Below, in pieces: positions 44,398 through 56,359 of a stretch of 64,000 nt of DNA. The notes beneath the pieces were generated by a model that was not told the origin of the DNA, did not search any database, and worked only from the letters and a program-made list of their open reading frames with translations. Location of the stretch: assembly GCA_031472005.1 (NCBI GenBank), contig PZJY01000013.1, forward strand, positions 1,240,001-1,304,000. The letters are read 5' to 3'. The stretch's first letter is position 1. Each line of letters starts with the position of its first letter. The translations under genes and the position numbers were made by a program. This DNA is from Tetracladium setigerum (Eukaryota > Ascomycota > Leotiomycetes > Helotiales).

Positions 44398-45627
44398 ATG
44401 GGTAGAGGAGAGACAAATGCAAAGGTAAGTTTTTCTGAAAAGCATTTATACTGTAGTGCTTAATTCCCAATTTACAGAAGCGGAAACGCCAATCCGAGGC
44501 GAAATCAGCGTCCGTCATCCCCTCCATCTCTATCCCAAATGGCACAACAAAACCGGTAGAGACGAAAGCACCTGTGGAAACCTCAAAACCTACCGCGATC
44601 TTTCGGCCCACAAAAGGTAGAGACTGGACAGTAAGCGTCGCTTTACCGGGCAGTATAATTGCAAAGTATGTGCTGGCAGAATTCTATACAACGACCCTGC
44701 TAATTCTCCAAGCGCCCAAACTCGAGATCAACGCAGTTCGCTGGCTGGCCAAATCGCCCGCGCCTTATCAGTATTCTGCGTCGACGAAGTAGTAGTCTTT
44801 TCAGACGGAAATACCCAGTCTGCGGCCAAAAAACCACAAAATCGCACAAATACCTACCAATCGCATACCGCACAAGATGATCCAGACCACTTCCTGGTTC
44901 ACCTCCTCAGCTACCTGGAGACTCCTCCACACCTGCGGAAACTTCTCTTCCCATTACATCCAAACTTAGAACTAGCTGGGAGGCTACCAAGCCTGGATCT
45001 ACCACATCATCTGAAGAGCGAGGAATGGTGCCCATATCGAGAGGGAGTTACTCTACCTGGTTCGGACGAGCATGGAACGTTTGTGGAAGCTGGACTTAGA
45101 ATACCTGTCACCGTCACAGATCAAATACCCGAAAACACCAGAGTCACACTGAAGTTTGCCGAAAATGCGGAGAACGCGAATAAGGATACAAGTGCGCAGG
45201 TCATATCAGCAGCGCCTGTGAATCCTGACGAACCGAGAGAAGAGGCGGGTTATTACTGGGGATTCAAAGTCAGGCGAGCCGGGAGCCTAAGCGATGTGTT
45301 TACGGAGTGCGAGTACGAAGATGGCTATGATATCTCGGTAGGGACTTCCGAGCGAGGGATCACTTTGGATGAGTTATACTCAGGAGCTGAGGAACACAAG
45401 GTCCACAAATTCAAACACTTGTTGGTCGTTTTTGGGGTGTGGCCGGATTGGAAGTTGCTGTTAAGAATGATCCAGCGCTGCAGAAACTGGGAGTAACGGA
45501 CGCCGAGGAGGCTTTTGACAGATGGGTGAACGTATGTCCAGGACAAGGGAGTCGAACGATCCGAACTGAAGAGGCTGTCTGGATTGGATTGATGGGATTG
45601 AGGAAATTAGTCACCAGCAATTATTAA
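44398..45627 (+). CDS. SPOUT-type RNA methyltransferase (SPOUT1/C9orf114-like)
   Basis: Three exons (44398-44424, 44478-44665, 44713-45627) give about 376 residues of the putative RNA methyltransferase family (Methyltrn_RNA_3; human SPOUT1). A basic nuclear-type N-terminus (KKRKRQSEAK) leads into DWTVSVALPGSIIANAQ, SLAGQIARALSVFCVDEVVV, LETPPHLRKLLFPLHPNLEL and YYWGFKVRRAGSLSDVF. The C-terminal SPOUT part is HKFKHLLVVFG, then GVAGLEVAVKNDPALQKLGV. These two pieces lie in different frames and join if one base is added to the GGGG run at 45434-45437. The stop is then at 45625-45627. The family binds SAM through the C-terminal knot. The apparent frameshift looks like a base-calling error. Confidence 0.86.
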
Positions 45628-46054
45628 GTCGATTCGGCAATCACGCATTCGATCTCTCCTATGTGAGCTATTGGGCACTCACTTCTTGTTGGCCGTTTAA
45701 TACTGAAGGGGTAACTTGTAAGTGCTTGCCACATGCCTGACTCGATAATTGCACCACACTTCTGCCTATCAGTCTGAAGGGTGTTACAGCCTGCCTGGTC
45801 GTTAAACCGAATTTTGCTCCAAAGCCAAGTTTTATGACAGCATCTACTTATTGACCTCACCTGTTATTTGAACGAGTGGGGACTATTTTCGTACCATCAA
45901 CCTATCAAAACCAATGATCTACAGCTGCAGCCTCCTCGCCGCCTAATTCATACCGGTGTTACAAAGTAGTTATAAACCTATATATTTCCAACTTTTGACA
46001 TCTACACCCATTCTTTCACACTATTTGCGACTTGGTCTCACTTTATCAGCAAGC
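45628..46054. other. Intergenic region
   Basis: A 430-base spacer between two plus-strand genes, likely containing the ankyrin gene promoter. No gene seen. Confidence 0.5.
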
Positions 46055-47930
46055 ATGTCTGCACTTCGCTCCGGTGCAGAGATTGAAGCGGCGAATGGCC
46101 GGTTCCCATCACCTCCTCCAGGACTGGTTCTTAGTGTGTTTCCTCCAGCCCGCGAGCATTACTGGGATCCTTACGTATGTATAGATCTCGCAATTGAATA
46201 GATTCTCTCTAGTTGAGCACATTTCCCTGATAGTCACTCAAAAGCAATGCTGACACTCGATGAAGTGGTGGGATTCTGGGGACGTGACATAATTCGACAA
46301 CGCCATGTTTTCGATCGATACGAGGGTGAAGAGCAGAAAGATATGCTCAAAGAAGTTTTGAAAGAATTCCCTGGGAAAGGTGCAATAATTTTGGACAAAG
46401 CTGCTAAAGAAGGATACGCTGGTGCTATCCGGAATCTCTTGCAACTGGGTGTGAAGGTCAGCAAGAACGGAGTTGCAGTAGGGAAGGAACATACTGTGAT
46501 GGAAGACGACCAGAGTGAGGGCGAAGATGAAGAATTCAATCCCTTGCATACAGCCTGCTTTGAAGGTCACCTTGACTGCGTAAAGGTGTTGATCGAGGAA
46601 GCTGGAGTTGACGTTAATGCTAAAGATGATATTGGCGAAACCCCTCTACTCAATGCCGCCATCAAAAGGCACGACAAGGTCGTCAGATATCTCCTTGAAA
46701 GAGGTGCGAATCCAAATCACAAACAAGACAGTGGCCTGAATGCCACGGCCTACGCCGCATCTGGTGGAAGCGCGTCTTCTCTGAAACTCATCTTGGACAG
46801 CTCGAAATACGAAGACCCAGGTGTGGACTTCTTTGTACATCTAGTCAATCATGCGACTCATTCCGGTGACTTGGAAATGTTGAAGATGGTCCTGGAGCGA
46901 GCCAAATTCCCCGCTCCTGGACAAGATCTCAACAGCGAGCAATCAACAGCCATAACCGACAACCTATTCCGAGTCGTCGAGAAGGGCCCCATAGATTCTC
47001 TGGAACTTCTTCTCTCCTACGTCACGCCAAAGACCCCCGACAACAAATTCGCGCCTTATGAGCTTACGAACCTGTCGGCCAAGGCCAATGTTTTCAACTC
47101 CACTGAGGATTGTATCGCAAACAAGGAACTTTTTGAATTAGCTTGGGAGACATTCTTTCTTCCCTTTGCAGCAAAGGATACAGTTCCAATTGAAGGGCAA
47201 CTACCAAATTACGAACAGCGCCTCAACAGACGATTGATATCGGCTGCTCAGACTGGAGCATTCGATTCTCTGAAACTTATCCTGGAGACATATGGTGCCG
47301 ACGTGAATCATATCTCTCACAAGTACCATGTCACGCCTTTGTTTTCTGCGAGCGTGCAGGGTTATGCAGAGATCGTCCAATACCTACTAGATCGGGGAGC
47401 TGATATTCATCTCGGACTTGGAACTTACGCAAAGTATGTAGATGCTCATCTTTATCCTATTTGTTGTCGTCTACCATTATCCTCAGCATTTGAAAATAAA
47501 AGAAGAAAAAAAAAACCCCTACTGATGATTACGTAGTGGGCCAACCGCTTTACATTCTACAATTTGGAATAGACCCAGATTGAATGATGTAGTGATGCTT
47601 TTATTGAGACATGGTGGCCCAGTTGAGCTACTAGATGAGTCAATACAAAGCGTCGGAGTCGGAACAGAGATGGTTGTGGTTGCAGAACAAACCTATCGAG
47701 CACCTGTGTATCTACGAACAAAGGAGCAGCATGAAGCCTCAACGCCAAGGGGTGCTTCTACGATTGGGTTTACGATTGGAGAGGGTGATATTGGATGGCT
47801 GCAAAATCTGCAGATTAGAAGAAGAGATGAGAGGTTGAAGGAGGGGGACAACACGAGGGGTTTGATGACGAAGCAGCAAGGGATTATTGAAGATGGTGAG
47901 GAATGGATCACGAAAATGGGTATGCGATGA
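46055..47930 (+). CDS. Ankyrin-repeat protein
   Basis: Exon 1 probably starts at 46055 (MSALRSGAEIEAANGRF) and ends near 46174-46178; the exact first junction is unsettled because the obvious donor (46175) does not keep frame with any acceptor, whereas a donor at 46179 (GTATAG) does. The main exon runs to 47433 (frame open from ATG 46247), a 103-base intron follows, and the last exon is 47537-47930. Ankyrin repeats are visible: NPLHTACFEGHLDCVKVLIE, GETPLLNAAIKRHDKVVRYL, then SAAQTGAFDSLKLILETYGA and TPLFSASVQGYAEIVQYLLD. From ATG 46247 the protein has 526 residues. These repeats bind other proteins; no catalytic domain is seen. The C-terminus after GWLQNLQIRRRDERL is charged and disordered. 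Confidence 0.82.
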
Positions 47931-48518
47931 AGTGCTACTTGGTTTGCATGTTGTTCAGAGAGGGCATGGCTTAGGGAAAATCAGTCCTTCGCTTTTGCCT
48001 TCTCCTCTCTCTCTCTTTCTCTCATACACACGCCTTCTCACTCTCTTTACACCGTCTTTTTTTTTAAAAGAAAAAAATTGCCGGATACGCCGGATACAAA
48101 GGCTGTCAAAAATTTTAAGCTTTCAAGTGAATGCATAACAGCAAAGAATACAGTATGTCCTGCCGAAGCCACTTCGCAAACAGCGGAGAGTACGAAATTG
48201 TAGTGCCTGCATTCGGACAGGCGATTGCGGGGTAGTATACAAGGCTGCATGTACTTGTGGGCAAGTACCTACTTGTGACACCAGAGGTTGTATCACTTCC
48301 CAACTGCCGCGATCACAAGCGAGAAGGTTGAAGGTTGATTCTTGGACTTACAAATCAACAAACATAAAAGTTTATGGGCTTGCGGCCCGTCACTGAAGCT
48401 TGATGTATAAATGAAGAGTTTATAATAATGAGAAGTCGAAGTCCCATCATCTATTGATCGACAGGCCAACTCATACTATTTCAAATCTTTCTCAATTTTG
48501 CAAACATATCCACTAACG
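47931..48518. other. Intergenic with pyrimidine tract
   Basis: A 590-base spacer. A CT/TTCT-rich run and a T-run/A-run pair (about 48000-48078) could be the ankyrin gene 3' end. No gene seen. Confidence 0.5.
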
Positions 48519-49644
48519 ATGGTTGCTCCTATTGTTGCGGTCGTTGGTGCCACAGGCTTACAGGGAGGATCTGTCATCTCAACGCTGCTGAAAGATGGCA
48601 TCTACAAAATCAGGGGCATTACGAGAAACAGTCAAAGCCCAAAGGCTCTCGCATTGGCGGCTCAAGGAGTCGAGATTGTAGTTGCGGATTTAAACGACGA
48701 AGAATCCCTCGTCAAAGCTTTCCAGGTTAGTTTGGCAGATTGTTTAATTGTACCACACATTAGATTTAACACACACACACACACACACACTAACAGCACA
48801 TTCCAGGGAGTATATGCGATCTACGCTGTAACCGATTTCTTCGAGCCGTTCAGCAAGCACGGCCCAAAAGTTGGACTCGAGATTGAAGTAAAGCAAGGCA
48901 AGGCTCTCGCCGATGCAGCAGCGCAAACTCCATCACTTGAACACTACATCTGGAGCACACTACCAAACGGCAAGAAACTCTCTGACGGGAAATTCATAAT
49001 TCCCCATTTCGAAGGGAAAAACATCATCGACGAGTACATCAAGAGCAACAAGCAGCTGCTTGCGAAAACCACGTTCTTGTGGAATGCCTACTACGCTAAT
49101 AATCTGGCGCTCCCATTGTTCATGCCAAATCTTGTGGTAGGTACTTACCTAGGATTAGGAAGAAATTCTCATGTGGATATGCCGCCGTTGGAAGACTATA
49201 AGTAATTAACCTTGCCTTTAGAAATCATCTGGTAAATACGTTTGGCTGCAACCCGCTCCAGCCTCGATCGAAATCACCGTTCTGGGCGATCCCAGCGTCA
49301 CAGTCGGTCCATTCGTCAGTGGCATCCTGCGCAGACGAGATATCACTGTTCCGGGAAAGTTTGTGCTCGCAGCGACAGAGGTGATGACGTATGGAGATAT
49401 GCTCAAGTTATGGGGTCGTGTCACCGGCAGGGAAACCGAGTATGTCGAGATCAGTTTGCCGGATTTTGATCGGCTGTGGCCGGCGTGGGGTCAGGAGATG
49501 GGATCTATGCTTGTGATGTGGGATTACTTGGGGAAGAATAGTTGGGGTGGTGAGGAAGTTATTACAATGGAGGATTTGAACGTCGTTGCTCCTGCCAAGT
49601 CGATGGAGGCATGGTTCAAGTCTTATGATTGGGGAAGTATCTAA
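48519..49644 (+). CDS. NmrA-like NAD(P)-binding protein
   Basis: Three exons (48519-48725, 48807-49136, 49222-49644) give 319 residues. The start carries the Rossmann motif VAVVGATGLQGGSVISTLL, followed by IRGITRNSQSPKALAL and VVADLNDEESLVKAFQGVYA, typical of NmrA/HSCARG regulators. Substrate-side segments include HYIWSTLPNGKKLSDGKF and TTFLWNAYYANNL. Such proteins sense NADP redox state or act as atypical reductases and often influence nitrogen or stress regulation; which applies here cannot be read. Intron 1 contains a CA dinucleotide run. All junctions keep frame and the length is normal. Confidence 0.9.
48769..48790. repeat. CA microsatellite in NmrA intron 1
   Basis: Eleven AC units inside the 81-base first intron, directly upstream of the branch/acceptor region (TAACAG...CCAG). 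Length variation here could affect splicing. Confidence 0.85.
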
Positions 49645-50338
49645 GATAGGAGAATCTTTGAATCTAAGAAAAGTGTTTCATGTCGTCGATTTGGGGGCCT
49701 GGGAATCAGGTTTATGGGGGGTTTCTGGTTCGGAATTTCAAAAGCAAATGTAATTAAAAATATGGTACGATCCTCATACAATAAACTAAACATGTTCAGA
49801 ATTAAGATCTAATCGCCTTAGCACGATGACGGTCTTTTACAACATGACATATCAAACTCAAGTCATTTGCAACTCAAAGAATGCCTTCCTCCAGCATATG
49901 AGAACACCCATCTCTTTCGCACAAGGCTTGGAAGTGGGCCCAGGTAAATCTAAGCATATAATTTATACTGATATTATTGCACGCCTCGATAGGCGGCTGG
50001 AGTGGAAATATGTGCATACAAGAACGAGCACTTGGGTGAGACTTGATTGAAGCTGATGAATAGCCAGAGTGCCCTCCAAGCATATTCTCCACTCTCCATC
50101 CATCCAGACTTCAAGTCGGCCTTCCAAGAAGACACAAAGGCAAATGTACAACAAGAAATTGTCTGTAGAAAAATTTCAATTAGCGTAAAGTTCCTCGCAA
50201 AAACTAGATAGAGTTGATGATATTCATTCCCTGCTGGTGCATTATTGAGGAAGAAAAGTAGGTAGGTATGTCAGGATTCAAGGAAATCACCTACCTCCCT
50301 CCCCTCAACTCCTTCAACTCAAAAAATCCGATCAACCA
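49645..50338. other. Intergenic region
   Basis: A 690-base spacer between the 3' ends of convergent genes. Short ORFs at 49826-50154 have no support. Confidence 0.5.
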
Positions 50339-51081
50339 TCACCAACCACCATCTATCATACGACTCTCATCGCGCACCTCTTGCTTTCGTCTTCCAAACG
50401 AAGCCTGCCACCCAACATAAGGCAGGAAGTACTTGCAGTCCGGACAAGCCATGAAAGCACAACCCGAACACACCAAAACGTTAAAACACTCTTTCCGACA
50501 ATGTGAACACTGCCGTACATCTAGCAAATCCTCGCGTCTTCGAACTTTATGTCTGCAATGGGCGGCCGAGATGTCATTTTGGCGACGGTTGTTGGCCTTG
50601 GTGGAACCGTAAGATGAATTGCGGCGACGGCCAGCAGCAATCGAGTCAAGTGGCGGTGAGTCGGAGTCGAGATAATCGAATACCTGCACCCGCCACGACC
50701 ATTGAGCTTATAAGATGAGGGATACTCATCATCATCATCCGAGGGATCATCGAGTTGTAGAGATGAGTTTTGCGAGCCAGATGTGAGATGGTAGTTTGCG
50801 AGCAGGGTGAAGGCCGATACGCTGAAGAGGATGAACAGTGCTGAGAGGCAGTATGCGAAGGCGCCTAGGGAGAGGACGATCCCGGCCCATGCCACCTTGC
50901 CTACCAATCCCTTCTTCATCAGTATCCTTCGAAGTATCCTCCGTGAGCGATACATCCATATCCGTAGCTGGATCATTGTGTAATTGTCTTCGAACATCGT
51001 GGTAGTAGTTCTGCTGGCTCTTCTTTGTCTGTTGACCATTATTTCGCGGAAACTGAGATTCCTCCCTCTAGAAGCTTGCAT
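50339..51081 (-). CDS. Membrane protein with C-terminal Cys-rich (zinc-ribbon/RING-like) tail
   Basis: One frame of about 247 residues is split by an apparent one-base deletion. The N-terminal part (from 51081) has a basic head (residues 1-60), a hydrophobic segment (AGIVLSLGAFAYCLSALFIL) and an acidic linker (DDPSDDDDEYPSSYKLNGRG). Adding one G to the run at 50689-50691 carries the frame into VQVFDYLDSDSPPLDSIAAG. The tail ends in CSHCRKECFNVLVCSGCAFM then ACPDCKYFL, with four CxxC-type pairs that could bind two zinc ions. The topology fits a single-pass protein with a zinc-binding cytosolic tail, such as an E3-ligase-like or adaptor protein, but no family is recognised. Confidence 0.55.
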
Positions 51082-53550
51082 AAAAAGTCTAGACCCACCT
51101 TCCTTCGCCCAACAGTCTGACTTTCATATCAGCAGGTCGCGCTTGCTGATTGTTTGAGTAGGGTTGACGGAGGGACACCGGTCGCATATATATACATAGA
51201 GGTGCAGATTTCAATTTCAGTTGAGAGCACATGAAAGTCGGGTCACTAGATACAGAGGATCATGGGTCGTCGATTCTTGTCACCTGTTCTCGAAGGGGTG
51301 AATACTAGTTGGGCCAAATCCCTTGGCACATCGCACTCAACTCTTTTTTCTCTTTGGAATAATAAGCTTTCCCCCAAAAACGCGTCCATCTGAAGATAAT
51401 TTCTAGCTGATACTTTCAAGATAGAGTGACTCACAGTAAACTGTTGTACCGTTTCTTTGAAACAAACATTGATGGCTTTAGTTAAATGATTAAAATGTCT
51501 CTTGTATTCTTATTAAAAATCTAGTGAGTGAAAGTATGTCACGGGATCAAAAGGTATATCACGTGATCATATGGCTATAATCAGATTAATCGATTACATG
51601 AATCAAATCAACCTTCCAATCCTATTGATCAAATCAAAATCGAATCAAGTCAAATTAATCAAGTAGTAATTGATTAATCCGTTTTTTTTTCTCGCACGCA
51701 CTGTCCGTGTACAATCTCTCAGCGTTTTGGCCGAGTCATTGTTGCAATCTCATTGCATTGTGTGTGTGTGTCGCAGCCGTTTCTCGCCGAATTATCAAGG
51801 AATGTCTGGAACTGGCACAATCAGGAAAGCATAGTATTGAAAAAAAGGCAAGAAAGAGAAAATCAACACTTAGAGGGTTCCTCTGAGTGAATATCGACCT
51901 CCCGATGAAGCACCGAACTTTAGAATCTCACTTCGACACTTCATTATTGATTTTGGCATCAAATTAATTCGTTGACATGATACAAAATTCACGGACAACC
52001 TTTCTAACCTGAATACCCGTCAATAAGGAAATTAACTTACAACTTCCATTCGTACGTCTGAAATCCAAGCTCAATTACTCTTCTTCCTTTCCTCTCCTTT
52101 TCCCTTCACTTCACAATCCCCTCCCCTCCCCTTCCCCAAAAAGAATCTTTTCATTTTCTCACCCATCCCAACCATAATTCATCACCATCACTATCGACCA
52201 CCTTAAGCTGCATCTTTTGTGCCACAAGCTTGGCTACTAGCAACTCAACTGGAGTTTGCTTTTCAACTCTCGGTGGTAAGACTAGATACTTTTTCTTTGA
52301 TTTTCTTCCCAAGTATTCTAAGATTAAGTTAGGGTATAGAGTATCAGTTATATACAGGTAAATTTTACTTTCCTATTAGGATAGATTAGTTAGTATATCT
52401 CCTAAGCCGCCGCCAGGTCCAGCTTTCGCGACCTCTGTTGCCCATCAAGACTCTGACCAATCAAAGTACAATTTCAGTCATTTGACTGACTTTCAATTGG
52501 TCGCATCGCTCGCTTGATACCGAACATCTCCACTTCTCCTCAAAGCTCGAGCTGTCACAGACGCACAGACAACCGTCTCCACGCTGTGCTGCGATGTGGC
52601 TCCGGGCCGCCCCGGACCCAGATTGAGTCCAAGCCTTTTGAATGCTTCTATTAGAATGTTTGCATTCTCTACATTTCGTGTTAACGCTAGTAGCGGATGT
52701 GGCTGTACCTCCATACGCCATTCATTATTCTAGGTTTAGAGAGAATAGGGGCATACAGTACTGTAAGAGTAGGGCATCTCTCCTTCCCTTTGCAGGCTTG
52801 ACCGACATTTCCTTATCAAAGTTTGTTTTGCGGGGACTACTATCCCCTAACAGAACCCTGGCTTAGCTACGGGAATGTGAAACCCGTTTGTCTGGCTACC
52901 CTCGTCTAAATCCTTCAATGGCCCCACAATCCTTCTAAAGAGATTCAAGAGTGCCGCGTCTGCCGTCTAACGGGCACTTAGAGTACGTGTTATGTGCCTC
53001 TTAAAGGACTGCAATGCTTCTCGAAGAATGGTTCAGTCTTACATTCTACTTTGAAGTCGTAGGCCTACTGAATGAAAGTAACCCTGATTGGGCGCAGTAC
53101 AGAAGATCCATTAGAGGTAGCTACTACTCCCTCTGTAAATTGATGCAAAGCCCAAACGAGGACAGCCTTGGGATAGAGACGCCAATTTTCCTCATAAGAA
53201 AACTCTATATTTGCAAGTGGGCCAAATCCCGACCCCGGCGGCTCTTTACTTGCCACTGGGTAGCGAACCTGGCGAACCCTAGCCGAGCAAGATTAATGGG
53301 CAGCAAACCATGAATCCTTGACTTGACGTGAGCTCAAGGTTTACAAGCATAGCAGCATAAAGTGAGGCCATTCCAAGTTTAATCTTGTCACCATACACAA
53401 ACCATGTCAGCTCAGGGACTGACGGACTAAAGGTCAAAGACCATCACCCAAGAGATATAACTGCCAGTACCCAGGTGTGTATGTAAAGCGCAGTCGTTGA
53501 ACAAACAAACAACTCTCACTTACGGAGCTTGGCTCCAGCCCGTTCTCCGC
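51082..53550. other. Gene-poor region containing repeat copy A
   Basis: A 2.5 kb stretch. It includes repeat copy A (51165-51430), AT-rich sequence with ATCA motifs (51540-51690), a CT-rich block (52075-52140) and GC-rich remnants near 52560-52630. Open frames at 52461-52721 (minus) and 53014-53313 (plus) have no recognised motif. Confidence 0.45.
51165..51430 (+). repeat. Diverged dispersed non-coding repeat, copy A
   Basis: About 265 bases matching 57821-58100 in the same order and orientation. Shared anchors include TGACG-AGGGA, TCGCA-ATA, TTCTCGAAGG...GAATACTA, GGCCAAAT-CCTTGGCA, CTCAACT followed by T runs, TTTGGAATA and CGCGTC-ATC with TGAAGATAA. No protein frame is conserved between copies. 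Confidence 0.7.
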
Positions 53551-55009
53551 ATGTCCGCTTCTACCTCAGCGTCCGTCTCAGCCTTCATAGGCCAACCGCC
53601 AAATAATGAGCGCGATGCAGATATCATTCGGGGCTGGTACAGAGGCTTCGGGATCAATAACGCCAATGTCAGCGCAGGCTTTACCTTCGCGGCCAAACGG
53701 CCGCCAAACTATAGCCACGAATCGAAGAAAGGCGCCATTATTGCTGGCATGGTGATCTCCATCATAACTATTGTTGGCATCACGGGCTCCCGACTTGCGG
53801 TGCGCCTCAAGGGAAACCAGACGAAGTTTGGCGTGGATGATTGGGCCATCATCGTTGCGGCGGTACGACGATGCTATCATTTTGAACGTATAGTGCTGAG
53901 ACTAATATCCAATCTTTACAGAGTCTTGCGGTTGTATATCCCTGCCTCCAGCTTGACGCCGTGATAAATAGCGGAGCTGGCAACCATATCTGGGAGGGCA
54001 CTTATGAAGACTACAATTTGTATGCTTACAATCTGGGCATCTGCCAGCTTCTTTTCTACATCACGGTGGGCCTCATCAAAGTCTCAATCGCCTGCTTTGT
54101 GCGTCGTCTTGCCGATAGGGCATCCAAGGGCTGGAGGATATTCTGCGACTTTTTTCTGGCAACACTGGCCATTTACATTCTGCTCGCCCTCTTCTGTAAG
54201 CATTTTACTTCCATCCTGACGTGGCCTGTGCGAGGTTGGAAGAGGTGATGAACTGATCTTTGTAGGGTGGGTGTTTTTGTGCTCTCCATCGCGAGCACGG
54301 TGGGATAAAGTGTATGCAGGCAGTTTGCCTGATCCAGCGAAATGTGGTTCTTCCAGCATTCAAATCAAAACTTTAAGTATTATTCATGTCGTTCAGGTAA
54401 GTCCCCCTTGCGATCTCTGCTCTCTTCTGATCGTGTGCTCACCAATTGCCTCAGGGACTAATTCTTCTTCTTGCGCCCATTGTTATCCTCTGGCACATTC
54501 GCATCGACATTCCCAAAAAGATTCGTCTCTTCGTAATCTGGGCTGTTGGTGGGCTTACCGTTACGGGCGGCTTGTTGCAGCAGACATCGGTTGTCATTAC
54601 AAATGATGCCTTTTGGCAGTACACAAGTATTCTTCGTTGGACAATGCTGGATCTAGTGCTTGGGATCGTGGTGGCATCACTCCCCGTATTGGATGGAGCG
54701 GTTATGGGTGCCTTCTACGCGGCCAAAACAACGATAATTTCGAATACCAACAGTCGTAGCCACACGCAACAATGGACCCATATCGAAGCGTCTAACACCA
54801 CCACGTCTGGCTATAGAGGCCCGCAAGAATTCTCGGAATCGGCTGAGAATATCATCAAATCGGATAAGGATCGTGGAGTTGAGATGAATATTCTACGAAC
54901 AGACGAGGTTTCACAGAGTTACTCAACCGAGGGTGGTGATCGTCTGCCATCCAAAGCTGGCAAGCAGGAAAGAGCACAAGAAGGGCATTTGATGAACAAG
55001 GGGCACTGA
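53551..55009 (+). CDS. Rhodopsin-like fungal integral membrane protein (Pth11/SAT4-type)
   Basis: Four exons (53551-53862, 53922-54195, 54266-54396, 54455-55009) give 423 residues in the fungal rhodopsin-domain family (PF20684-like). About seven helices are present, beginning GAIIAGMVISIITIVGITGS and including GICQLLFYITVGLIKVSIAC, IFCDFFLATLAIYILLALFW, LILLLAPIVILWHIRIDIPK and MLDLVLGIVVASLPVLDGAV. The family motif between helices 3 and 4 (LYxTVGLIKxSI) is clear. The tail (about 100 residues) is polar and disordered. Such proteins are seven-helix plasma-membrane proteins, some with sensing roles; the ligand is unknown. The region after helix 4 (FLCSPSRARWDKVYAG) is less conserved. ATG 53551 is preferred to 53497. 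Confidence 0.85.
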
Positions 55010-56359
55010 ATGAGACCCTTGAACTTTGCTTGGTTTTACGATATTCATTGTAAATTAAAATGACAATGATTCGATTTGGCATATCGTGAAATTGGAAACC
55101 TGGTATGTTATCAAAGATGTCCAGATATAGTCCTCCTTTGAAGTTCCTGGGCAATCGGATTGTCAGGCAGAACCTAATGTCACGAGACTGGGTTCTCAAT
55201 AGCAACAGAGAGGCTTCTAGTGATTTTTAAGCTGCTATAGGAACTGGACGCAACTACCTATTAATTAGGAAAATGCGCTGCTCTACTTGCATCGAAATTA
55301 ATGACCATTCTTAATCAGGAATGGGTGTAAGTAGGTGATATACAATGACAGAGTACTGTTGATCGTCCCGGCCTTGCTGCTTCATTGAATTACACAGGTT
55401 TCTGACATCCAAGTTCAACATTATTGAGTCCTGATACTGGTAATTTGCCTTTTTCTGATCCAAAACAAAGTGCATGCATGTCCTTCAACTCATTATTCGT
55501 TATCAGTTGGAGCAGTCTTGGCTTATGGCCATTCGACGCATTCGGACACTCGAAATATGGATTTGGCACATTTCCCAGCTGTAAATCCAAAAGCGTAGAG
55601 GAAGAGACAGAGAGAGAAATCTTTGCGAAAGGAGAATAAGAAAGTGGTTGTTGTCATTACCGAAATACCGAATGATCGAAAACATCGGACGTGAGAATCT
55701 TCCCAATTAAAGATCTGAGAAGGATTTCTCCAAAAAAAAACATACGACTCTACGAATACGAAAGCTAACCGGATTAGTCCTATGGCATAATGGCAGCGAT
55801 ATTGAAGTTAATTCTGATTCTGGAATCTGGAGTAGTGTTGATTGGCTAGGCGGCAACAATATGCGAGAGTTTCTTGAGTCAAGCTCTTTCCGACAGAGTT
55901 TGCTCCTATTACGCTGTTAGCCTATTCCTTCAATTTACTTGCGCCTCACTTTCAATCTCCATGATGCTTGTTCCGGACCTTTTTTTGCTTGATGATAAGC
56001 TTGGATGTCGGTGGGGATCATTTCGGCGGTCGGGCCAAGGAACCAGGAACAGCAACGATTTTAGATGATCCTTCAGGGCAATCGGTATGGGTTGGGATCA
56101 ATTGCAGTCGGAACTCGGAAAATGCGCATTATTCATTCATCTCAGGACCAGATTCTATTCCCCATGCCTCTTCGCTGCGGAAATGCAGGAGAGAACGTGG
56201 CAAAGGTGGGGCTTCGTTATTCCATTCTCTTAAGACGCCTATGTCCTCCTGTGCTACAGAGTTTACAAGCCCTCTTTACCCATCCTCAGCTTCATTTCGC
56301 CTGGTCATTCGTTTGTATACTTACCTACTACATAGTCTTAATAATTCCTAATCTCAACC
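55010..56359. other. Intergenic, no gene recognised
   Basis: A 1.35 kb spacer. Short frames at 55390-55706 and 55874-56351 lack support. The last 200 bases are probably the hydrolase promoter and leader. Confidence 0.45.

Noticed and set aside
52461..52721. Two overlapping minus-strand frames
   Set aside because: Overlapping alternative frames in a GC-rich patch with no conserved motif.
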